In this document: positions 45,036 through 52,391 of the stretch, piece after piece | Layout: each line of letters opens with the position of its first letter | How positions within the stretch are numbered: the stretch's first letter is position 1 | Assembly: GCF_004155535.1 (NCBI RefSeq) | Contig: NZ_RYUH01000014.1 | Coordinates: 124,001 to 188,000, forward strand | Direction: 5' to 3' | DNA length: 64,000 bases | Source: Bifidobacterium pseudolongum subsp. globosum | Lineage (GTDB): Bacteria; Actinomycetota; Actinomycetes; Actinomycetales; Bifidobacteriaceae | The notes under the pieces: model-generated | What the model was told of the DNA's origin: nothing | Seen by the model: only the letters and a program-made list of their open reading frames with translations | Database searches by the model: none | Made by a program: the position numbers and the translations under genes

Positions 45036-46376
45036 ATTCTAGTGGTTGTTGCAACACGTCGTTGTGATTGTTTGCTTTATTGAGCGTATTGTATGGTGTT
45101 GAACAGCTCGATGATTCTTTCGGCGGGTTTGGCCCAGTCGAGGGTTTTTCTCGGCCTGTCGTCGGGTTCGTCGGCGACGGCGTCGAGGTAGTCCTGGCTG
45201 TATCCGGAAAGGTCTGTGCCCTTGGGGAAGTATTGCCGGAGCAGGCCGTTGGTGTTCTCGTTGGTGCCGCGCTGCCATGGGCTGTGCGGGTCGCAGAAGT
45301 AGACCTGCATGTCCAGGGCGGCGGTGATCCTGCGGTGCAGGGCCAACTCGCCGCCCTGGTCCCAGGTCAGCGAGTTGAGCAACGGCCTTGGCAGCCGTCC
45401 CATCTTGTCGATGATGGCCTGCTGGACGTGTTCGGCGTCGTGGCCGTCGGGCAGAGCGAGCAGGAGCGTGTAGCGGGTGGTGCGTTCCACGAGCGTGCCG
45501 ATGGCGCTCCTGTTGGCGGTCCCGCAGATCAGGTCGCCCTCCCAATGGCCCGGGACCGCCCGGTCGGCGACGTCGGCGGGCCGTTCGCTGATCATGACCA
45601 TCGGCTCGCGGAAGCGCGGCCGGCGGCACTGACCGTCGTTTCTGGGCCGTCTGGCCGCGCGTCCCTTGCGTAGCGCCTTGGCGAGGTCCTTGCGCAGCTC
45701 GCCCTTGCATTGCACGTAGATGGCTTGGTAGATGGTTTCGTGACATGCTCTCATGGCCTCATTATCAGGGAAGTCGAGGAGCATGCGCCGGCCGGTCTGC
45801 TCGGGGCTCCAGTGGTGTTCCAGTCCGGCGGCCACGTAGTCGTACAGGGCGGTGCCGGGTCGGATCTTGCGTTCCTTGGGCCGCGGCCTTCTCGACCGGG
45901 CGATCTGGTGGGCGCGCCGGGGCTGGTAGACGCCGTCGCGCGGGTGGGCGTTTCGCCGAAGCTCGCGGCTGATGGTCGAGGGGCTTCGCCCCGGCCTGCG
46001 TGCGATGGCGCGCACGCCCTCGCCGGCCTGCACCAGGTCGGCGATCTCGATGTGCTCGTCCTCGCTCAGATGGCGCCGCGTGCCCGCCTGCCTGTCTCGT
46101 TCTGGTCCCATGCGGCCAGCGTACCAATCAACCAGTGGCCTCTCGTTACGCCCGGTCGAACGGGTGCGCCCGTTGCGCCACACCTTGCCCGTGCGCTTGG
46201 AGACGCCGACCGCGTGCGCGGCCTGCGTGAAGTTCATGCCCGCCTTCAGCAGCTCCGCATAGCGGGCTCGCCTTGCGGCCTGCATGTCACGCAGCCGTCC
46301 GTACACAACTCCCTCGAACTCGTAGCCCATCGTCGCAACCTCCGATTCCTCAAAGTGTTGCGACAATCACTGGAAC
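45036..46376 (-). mobile_element. IS30-family insertion sequence
   Basis: 1341 bp bounded by 22-bp imperfect terminal inverted repeats: 45036-45057 and the complement of 46355-46376 agree at 18 of 22 positions and share the inner GCAACAC. It contains one intact transposase gene. The element sits exactly at the apex of a 33-bp perfect palindrome. No clear target-site duplication is visible at the junctions. Confidence 0.88.
45077..46330 (-). CDS. IS30-family transposase
   Basis: 417 residues, apparently intact. N-terminal helix-turn-helix regions (FTQAAHAVGVSKRTGKVWRNG and the typical IS30 segment VRAIARRPGRSPSTISRELRRN) are followed by an RNase H-like DDE core: GHWEGDLI (first Asp), LTWDQGGE (second Asp) and DPHSPWQRGTNENTNGLLRQ (Glu in NEN). 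This is the standard IS30 pattern and length. ATG 46330 with GGAGG eight bases upstream is preferred over a TTG 12 codons earlier. It cuts and joins the element, and IS30 enzymes are known to favour palindromic targets, which fits the site seen here. Confidence 0.95.
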   Translation of the reverse strand: MGYEFEGVVYGRLRDMQAARRARYAELLKAGMNFTQAAHAVGVSKRTGKVWRNGRTRSTGRNERPLVDWYAGRMGPERDRQAGTRRHLSEDEHIEIADLVQAGEGVRAIARRPGRSPSTISRELRRNAHPRDGVYQPRRAHQIARSRRPRPKERKIRPGTALYDYVAAGLEHHWSPEQTGRRMLLDFPDNEAMRACHETIYQAIYVQCKGELRKDLAKALRKGRAARRPRNDGQCRRPRFREPMVMISERPADVADRAVPGHWEGDLICGTANRSAIGTLVERTTRYTLLLALPDGHDAEHVQQAIIDKMGRLPRPLLNSLTWDQGGELALHRRITAALDMQVYFCDPHSPWQRGTNENTNGLLRQYFPKGTDLSGYSQDYLDAVADEPDDRPRKTLDWAKPAERIIELFNTIQYAQ

Positions 46377-46409
46377 CCGCCCACCGGGCCGCACCCTTAC
46401 CGGTCACTT
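46377..46409. repeat. Right arm of terminator palindrome split by IS30 element
   Basis: Exact reverse complement of 45003-45035. It contains the complement of the TGA stop (46404-46406) of the F420-hydrogenase-beta-like gene, so both convergent genes end inside the palindrome. Confidence 0.88.
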
Positions 46410-47780
46410 GCCCAGTACGCGGCGCACAAGCTGCTTCGCCTTCTTGCCCACGCGCCTATACCACGGATTGTCGGCACGCTTATACCGCTTGAGATATGGC
46501 GCCATATGTTCATTGAACGCCTGCATGCCTTGGGGGCTACGCTCGGCCAAGTGGAATCCGATGAAGCTCTGCCGCACCAACTCCAAGCGTTCCCTGTACA
46601 CCGCCTTGCGCCAGTGCGGTATGCGGTTGCTGGGCTTCACTCGCTTGGTTGGGCGCCACTCACCGGCCTGATCCTTCAAATACAGACGGTATGAGGTTCC
46701 TTCACGCCGGTGGCGCAAGCCGGACCCTTGGGATTGGGCCACCACGTCTGCCGAGATGGCTTCCAAGTGGATTTCATCGGCGAAACGCTCCAACAGCTCT
46801 TTCATTTCCAGCGAGCGCACCACCACCACATTGGTTCCTTGCCCGTCCTTGGCATATTGGGGGAGCCAAGCGTCGCCGCATGTGATATCGGCGGTTTCCG
46901 CCAACACATCGTCGCAGTATTCGCAGGCGTTGTATTTAAAATAGCCATATCCCCAATTGGTTGTGGAGAGCTCACGCGTCGGCTTGGTCACGGTCACCGT
47001 CTTGCCGTCCACCACACCGGTGGCCTGAATGCCGTAGTCGGTCGCCTTGCGTCCGGGCAGTTTGTACCGGAAATCGACCATGCGGATGTCTTGCAGCGGA
47101 ATGCCACTCTCCCATGCTTCCGAAAGGGCGAAGAACGTGGACTTGAGGTGGCCGCACACCAATCCCAGATGGTAGCGGACGCGAGCGGCGATGACCTCGT
47201 CTTCCTGCTCGACCAATCGCATCGCCTTGATGAAACACGGAATGCCAATGACCGCATAGCGTCCATCATGGTCGGCCACATATTGCAGCACTTCAGACAG
47301 CTCAATCGGGTAATACTTGGATTTTGCGCCCTCTTTGAGCTCTTCGACCGACGTGGAAACGCGGTATTCGTACATGATCGATTCGTCTTCGGCCGGCTTC
47401 ACATGCAAGACCGCATCCACCTTGCCGATTTCCAGCAATTTCGCGGCAAGCCAACTGACCATGCCACCAGAACTGCCGCGGTCACGATATCCATCCGCAG
47501 TCACATAGCCTGCATAGTTCTCCAGATAATACCCGGTGGCGGAATCGTGCTGGATCCCATCAATCGAGCCAAACAGGCGCTTGCCAAGCACATCCTCATT
47601 CAACCGGGCATTGGCGAAGGGGCAGCACGCGTTTGCTTTGTCCGAAGGTTCCGATGCACCGGGCTTGGCCTGGTACTTTCCGTCATCATCCATGACCATC
47701 GAAATCGATGGATCCACAAAGGGGCAGGCACCGCATCCAATGCAGTATCCCCCCTCCATCACGCGCGAAATATCTTTCAT
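46404..47780 (-). CDS. Coenzyme F420 hydrogenase/dehydrogenase beta-subunit-like protein
   Basis: 458 residues. N-terminal ferredoxin-like cysteines (GGYCIGCGACPF and the later NACCPF) precede the FrhB-type domain with RGSSGGMVSWLAAKLLE, VIGIPCFIKAMRL, RYHLGLVCGHLKS and a second iron-sulfur cluster group, YNACEYCDDVLAETADITCGDAW. Proteins of this type are recurrent in Gram-positive and Bacteroides EPS loci next to pyruvyl transferases, as flavin/Fe-S oxidoreductases of unknown substrate; F420 itself is not expected here. AGGAAG precedes ATG 47780. It is divergent from the flippase at 47927, and its stop is embedded in the palindrome interrupted by the IS. Confidence 0.85.
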   Translation of the reverse strand: MKDISRVMEGGYCIGCGACPFVDPSISMVMDDDGKYQAKPGASEPSDKANACCPFANARLNEDVLGKRLFGSIDGIQHDSATGYYLENYAGYVTADGYRDRGSSGGMVSWLAAKLLEIGKVDAVLHVKPAEDESIMYEYRVSTSVEELKEGAKSKYYPIELSEVLQYVADHDGRYAVIGIPCFIKAMRLVEQEDEVIAARVRYHLGLVCGHLKSTFFALSEAWESGIPLQDIRMVDFRYKLPGRKATDYGIQATGVVDGKTVTVTKPTRELSTTNWGYGYFKYNACEYCDDVLAETADITCGDAWLPQYAKDGQGTNVVVVRSLEMKELLERFADEIHLEAISADVVAQSQGSGLRHRREGTSYRLYLKDQAGEWRPTKRVKPSNRIPHWRKAVYRERLELVRQSFIGFHLAERSPQGMQAFNEHMAPYLKRYKRADNPWYRRVGKKAKQLVRRVLGK

Positions 47781-47926
47781 GCCGCTTCCTCTCCATGGTC
47801 CACAGGCGTGCATTCCCAATCATAGAAAAACCATGTACGTAGGTTTACTCCAGATGATTTTTGGCATCGCATATTGCTATGGTTCAATAAAGGCTACTAT
47901 AAAGGCAAGCATAGAGGAGATGAAGG

Positions 47927-49432
47927 GTGGCCAGTCAACGCAAAGCCGGCGCGCTTCTCGGTTACGTCAATATCCTGACCAAGAACATCGTCAATTTCAT
48001 GTATACACCGTTGCTGCTCCATTTTCTGGGGCAAAACGACTACGGTGTATTCCAGATGACCAACTCGGTGGTGTTTGCGCTCACGCTGCTCAGTGCGGGG
48101 TTCTCCGGGTCGTATGTGCGGTTCTATATGATTCACCGCACCCAGAACGAAGAGGAGAAAATCGACAAACTCAACGGCATGTTCATGCTGATCTATGCCG
48201 CGGCAAGCCTCATCAGCATCATCGCCGGGGCGTTCCTGGTGGCATTCGTCAAGCAGCTCTTCTCCAAAGGCCTTGACCCCTCCGAAGTCAATCTGGCCCG
48301 CTCGCTCATGGTCATCATGGTCATCAATATCGCGGTCACGTTCCTCTCGACGCCGTACACATCGTTCATCACCGCCAAGGAGCGCTTCGTCTTCCAACAA
48401 ACACGCCAGCTGGCCACCACGTTGGCGCAGCCCGCCCTTGCCGTGGTGCTTTTGCTCATGGGATTCGGGGCCATAGGCGTCTCGCTGGCGATCCTCTCCG
48501 TCAATGTGGTACTGCTTGTACTGAACGCGCATTACGCGCGCAGCCGTCTCCATATGCGGTTCGTATTCACCAATCTCGACAAGAACCTGTTCAAAGCGAT
48601 CGCGGTCTTCAGTTTTTGGATCCTGCTGAATCAGATTTTCGACTTGGTCAACAATCAGGTCCCCAACTTCCTGCTGGGCGCCATGGCCGGCGCAAGCATG
48701 GTGGCGACGTATTCAATCGCCACCCAGGTCAGGAATCTGTTCTTCTCGCTATCCACCACCATCTCGGGGGTGTTCATTCCGAAGATCAACCGCATTGTGG
48801 CCACTACAGACGACAACCATGAGCTCACCGTGCTGATGACGCAATTGGGCCGTTACCAGATGCTGCTCTTCTGGTATGTCTACGGCGGATTCATCCTGGT
48901 GGGCCAGTATTTCGTGCAGATATGGGCCGGCAAGCAAAACATGGCCGCCTACTGGCTTGCGGCCGCCATGACATTGCCCGTCATGATTCCCCTTACCCAG
49001 AATGTGGGCATCGAAATCCAGCGTGCCAAAAACCGGCATCGTGCCCGCAGCGTCATCTATATCCTCACCGCGGCGCTCGATATCGCCATCTCCATCATCC
49101 TGATTCCCCGCATGGGATATTGGGCCACAGCCATCGGCTACATCGCCAGCATCCTCCTCGGCACTGGTCTGTTCATGAACTGGTATTACCACACCCACAT
49201 CGGGCTGAACATGATGTATTTCTGGCGTCACCAGCTGCCAATCGTGGCCGGCGCTGTAGGCGTTTTGGCTGTCTGCCTCATTGGCGCGCATTTCGTTCCG
49301 GTCCACTCGATGATCGCGTTCATCGCATGGATTGTAGTCTACAGCGCGGTATTCGGTGGTGTCTTCTGGGCGTGCATCCTCAACAAGCAAGAAAAAGGAC
49401 TGGTCCTCAATCGGTTCGCGAAAAAACATTGA
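47927..49432 (+). CDS. Polysaccharide flippase (Wzx-like), block B
   Basis: 501 residues with about 14 membrane helices: GYVNILTKNIVNFMYTPLLL at the N-terminus, FGAIGVSLAILSVNVVLLVL mid-protein and IPRMGYWATAIGYIASILLG near the end. This polysaccharide_synt-type transporter exports lipid-linked repeat units. Start taken as GTG 47927 with AGAGGAG eight bases upstream. GC-rich, unlike the AT-rich flippase at 23505; the two are not near duplicates. It is convergent with the pyruvyl transferase at 49473 (40 bases apart). Confidence 0.9.
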   Translation: MASQRKAGALLGYVNILTKNIVNFMYTPLLLHFLGQNDYGVFQMTNSVVFALTLLSAGFSGSYVRFYMIHRTQNEEEKIDKLNGMFMLIYAAASLISIIAGAFLVAFVKQLFSKGLDPSEVNLARSLMVIMVINIAVTFLSTPYTSFITAKERFVFQQTRQLATTLAQPALAVVLLLMGFGAIGVSLAILSVNVVLLVLNAHYARSRLHMRFVFTNLDKNLFKAIAVFSFWILLNQIFDLVNNQVPNFLLGAMAGASMVATYSIATQVRNLFFSLSTTISGVFIPKINRIVATTDDNHELTVLMTQLGRYQMLLFWYVYGGFILVGQYFVQIWAGKQNMAAYWLAAAMTLPVMIPLTQNVGIEIQRAKNRHRARSVIYILTAALDIAISIILIPRMGYWATAIGYIASILLGTGLFMNWYYHTHIGLNMMYFWRHQLPIVAGAVGVLAVCLIGAHFVPVHSMIAFIAWIVVYSAVFGGVFWACILNKQEKGLVLNRFAKKH

Positions 49433-49472
49433 GTCCCAGTCCCACCATGCACGGCCCCGTGCGTCTGTTGTA

Positions 49473-50585
49473 TCAGCGCAGGCAATCCTTCAGCGGGGCG
49501 AATTCCTTGCGGATTCGCTCCAGCGGATAGGTGGTGTCCGCAGAAATCACACGGTTCAAGGCTCCCTGTGTCTCGTGCACATCGGAGATGAATTCGATGT
49601 AGGGCAAGTCCTTGATCCACTCGTACACGCCTTGGATCTTGTGGTTGCTGTTCGAAAGCACCACACACGGCGTGCCGGTTATGGCCGCGAAGATCATGCC
49701 GTGGAGGCGGTCCGTGATCACCACGCGCGATGAGGCGAAGGTGTTCAGCATATCGCGCAGAATGACCTTGCGCTGCTGCGGGGTGATGTCCATCGTCTCG
49801 ATGATGGTATCCGTCTCCTTCAACGGCAACGACATCGCGCTCGCCGCCTCATGAATGACCGACCAATCGGCATCGGTCAGTTTGCGCTCTTCATCCTTGC
49901 GCAGCATCGTGGTCAGCGTGCGCCGGGGAAGGGTGAAATCCGCATAATCCGCGGCATCAAGGCTGAGGACGATGTCGGGGACCAAGCGCACATCCGTATG
50001 TGGGTACGTCTTTTTCATGAGTTCTTCGGAAACACGTTCCCTGGCGAACAGGTGCAGGTCACTGCACTGTGCGTATGCACGCTGGCTGTACCGCAGCAAC
50101 GACGAATCCGGGGTCGTGTACGCCAGCGTCTGCGGCAGCACAAGCGTGCGCGTCTTCGGGAACACCTCCATCACGGAACAACGCTCATATTCAAACCAGT
50201 AGTACAGGTCGCTCATATTGCCGCCGCCCTGCAGGCACAAGACGTCATGCGGCTTGAGATACTCCTTGAGCAGCTTTTCGTACTCCCAGAAATGCATGGT
50301 GGGTATTTCCAGCACCGCTCCGTCAAAATTGCGGCGCATGAACTGGAGTTGCGCTTCGGAAATCGCCAAATCACCGATATTGCCGTAATTCGCCATACCG
50401 ACCAGCACGCAAAGCCGCTGATCACCTATTGCTTCGAATTCGTTCCGATGCTGTTCGGCTCCCTTCAGGTATGCCTGAAGGTTGTTCAACCGCCCAATGC
50501 GGGCAGCGCCAAACATCTCTTTCATGTTCTCTTTAAAACCCATGCTATTGAGAATATCAGCCGTATGCGCTTTTTCCGTGTGCAT
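49473..50585 (-). CDS. Polysaccharide pyruvyl transferase (EpsI/CsaB-type) family protein
   Basis: Up to 370 residues. This member differs from those at 29984 and 33881 and is nearer the classical EpsI/EpsO/CsaB group: LVGMANYGNIGDLAISEAQL, LCLQGGGNMSDLYYWFEYE, FARERVSEELMKK, LVPDIVLSLD and VVITDRLHGMIFAAITGTP, with the Arg-Leu-His motif expected for the PEP-binding site. It would add ketal pyruvate to a hexose of the polysaccharide. The start is uncertain: ATGs at 50585, 50543 and 50525 are in frame and none has a strong ribosome site. Divergent from the GT2 gene at 50670. Confidence 0.86.
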   Translation of the reverse strand: MHTEKAHTADILNSMGFKENMKEMFGAARIGRLNNLQAYLKGAEQHRNEFEAIGDQRLCVLVGMANYGNIGDLAISEAQLQFMRRNFDGAVLEIPTMHFWEYEKLLKEYLKPHDVLCLQGGGNMSDLYYWFEYERCSVMEVFPKTRTLVLPQTLAYTTPDSSLLRYSQRAYAQCSDLHLFARERVSEELMKKTYPHTDVRLVPDIVLSLDAADYADFTLPRRTLTTMLRKDEERKLTDADWSVIHEAASAMSLPLKETDTIIETMDITPQQRKVILRDMLNTFASSRVVITDRLHGMIFAAITGTPCVVLSNSNHKIQGVYEWIKDLPYIEFISDVHETQGALNRVISADTTYPLERIRKEFAPLKDCLR

Positions 50586-50669
50586 ATATAAAAAAGCACA
50601 GTATCTTCCCCATCACGTACAGTACGGTACTGGGAGTATGGGTAAGACGAATAGGAAGGGTATGGGAGC

Positions 50670-51686
50670 ATGGAAGCCGTACAAGCCAATCCCCTCGTGA
50701 CCATCATTGTTCCGATTTACAATGTGGAGCGGTATCTCGACACATGTGTGGAGTCGATTGTCAACCAGACCTACGATCATCTCGAGATTCTGCTTGTGGA
50801 CGACGGTTCGCCGGATGATTGCGGCCGTATCTGCGATGAATGGGCCACCCGCGATTCGCGCATCACCGCCTTGCACAAACCTAATGGGGGCCTTTCGGAT
50901 GCCCGCAATTACGGCATCGGCCGCGCACATGGCGAGTATATCTATTGTGTAGATTCCGACGACTGGATCCAGCCCAATCTCGTCGAACGGGCCCTTGCTG
51001 TAGCTCAGGATACAGATTCAGACATGGTGGTGTTCGAGTACAACAGCGCCAGTGATGATGGTTCCCTTGTACGACTTTCCGACGATGCCAGCAAATTCCC
51101 CACCGAGGGACGCAGGAGTTCGGAGCAGGCATTGAAATTGCTGTGGGACGACAAGGTACAGAATTTTGCTTGGTCTTATCTGGTACACCGCCGTGTATAT
51201 GATGCCGGCATTCGCTTCCCCAAAGGATATCTGATGGAGGATATGGGCACCGCGTACCTGCTGTACAACCAAGCGAATGCCGTATATTTCTTGCCCGAAC
51301 CCCTCTACAATTACCGTGTGCGCCCGAATTCGATTCTTGGTGTCAAGAGCCAAGCGATGTGCGAGGGCACAGTGCATTTTATTCAAATCATCGATGTATT
51401 TGCCAAGCAACACTACTTCCCACAACTACGGGTTTCTGAGCTGAACTGGTCGATTAGATACCTCAGCGGTGCCATTATTTGGGCATATGAATCCCGCAAG
51501 CGGTTCCGCCCCGGTGAGTATCGCGACTTTGTCTCGTCTACAAAGAAGCTCATCAAACAACGAATCAAGGAACTTGGTGTGCGCAACGTCACGCGTACCA
51601 ACCTTGTCAAGGTCTCAGCTATTTTTCTTCATTGCATGCCCATCCTGGACGTCGCGTCGCAACGCCGCAGCGGCCGCATGTTGTAA
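50670..51686 (+). CDS. GT2 family glycosyltransferase, block B end
   Basis: 338 residues: PLVTIIVPIYNVERYLDTCV, ILLVDDGSPDDCGRICDEWA, HKPNGGLSDARNYGIGRAHG and IYCVDSDDWIQPNLVERAL, a complete GT-A core with DSDD. The C-terminal part carries the YLMEDMGTAYLLYNQA segment typical of capsular GT2 enzymes. GGAAGGG lies upstream of the ATG. It is the last gene of EPS block B; a 24-bp perfect hairpin separates it from the convergent starch block. Confidence 0.88.
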   Translation: MEAVQANPLVTIIVPIYNVERYLDTCVESIVNQTYDHLEILLVDDGSPDDCGRICDEWATRDSRITALHKPNGGLSDARNYGIGRAHGEYIYCVDSDDWIQPNLVERALAVAQDTDSDMVVFEYNSASDDGSLVRLSDDASKFPTEGRRSSEQALKLLWDDKVQNFAWSYLVHRRVYDAGIRFPKGYLMEDMGTAYLLYNQANAVYFLPEPLYNYRVRPNSILGVKSQAMCEGTVHFIQIIDVFAKQHYFPQLRVSELNWSIRYLSGAIIWAYESRKRFRPGEYRDFVSSTKKLIKQRIKELGVRNVTRTNLVKVSAIFLHCMPILDVASQRRSGRML

Positions 51687-51727
51687 TCGGGAGCGCTTGT
51701 TAAACGCGACCATAACGGGTTTGAGTG

Positions 51728-51780
51728 TGAATAAGGGGTGTCCTCAGCAGTGCCATACTGCTGAGGACACCCCTTATTCA
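51728..51780. terminator. 24-bp perfect hairpin between EPS and starch blocks
   Basis: Arms 51728-51751 and 51757-51780 pair over 24 bp with a 5-base loop. It lies between the GT2 gene (+) and the starch-binding protein gene (-), so it serves both directions. Confidence 0.85.
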
Positions 51781-51782
51781 CT

Positions 51783-52391
51783 TGGTTTAGATGAGTTTGT
51801 CGAGGCGGTACAGGAACGCGGCCATCGCCTTGCGCTCCATCTTCGCGCCGAACCCGAACGTGCCATCCGGATTACCCAACGAAATACCCGACTTCGCCAA
51901 CCACAGGATCTCCTTGGCCGCGAACGTACCCCGATTCACATCCTTGAACCGCGCATAATCCGCAGCCGCAGGCGAGAACGAAGCCACACCCGGCACACCA
52001 GCCAGATGCGCATACCGGTACAGGAAGACCGCCATGTCCTGACGCGACAGATACGCCCCGCCATTGAACTTGCCGTTCGACCCCTGCGTGATGCCATGCT
52101 TGGCCAACCACAGGATCTCCTTGGCCCCATGCGTACCCTGCTTGACATCCGAGAACTTCGCGTACTCCGCCGCCGACGGCGAATACGAGGACGCCGAACC
52201 CACACCATGCAGCACCGCCGTACGATACAGGAAGATCGCCATATCCGCACGCGTCAACTTGTCGTTGTACCCGAACCGGCCATCCGCATACCCATTCGAG
52301 ATGCCATTGGCCGCCAGCCACTCGATCTCATCATGGAACGGCACACCAGCCGGCACATCAGAGAACCGATCAGACACCTGACCATTCTTCG
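51783..52391 (-). repeat. SLH cassette, copy 1 of 3
   Basis: 609 bp covering the three C-terminal SLH motifs and the stop codon. It is almost identical to 54849-55457 and 60061-60669. Identity begins three bases outside the stop codon and ends at the linker just before the first SLH motif (NGQVSDRF). One visible difference from copy 2 is C/A near 52352/55418. Confidence 0.93.

Noticed and set aside
46710..47825. 371-codon frame opposite the F420-hydrogenase-beta-like gene
   Set aside because: Antisense to a protein with conserved cysteine clusters; no ribosome site or family resemblance.
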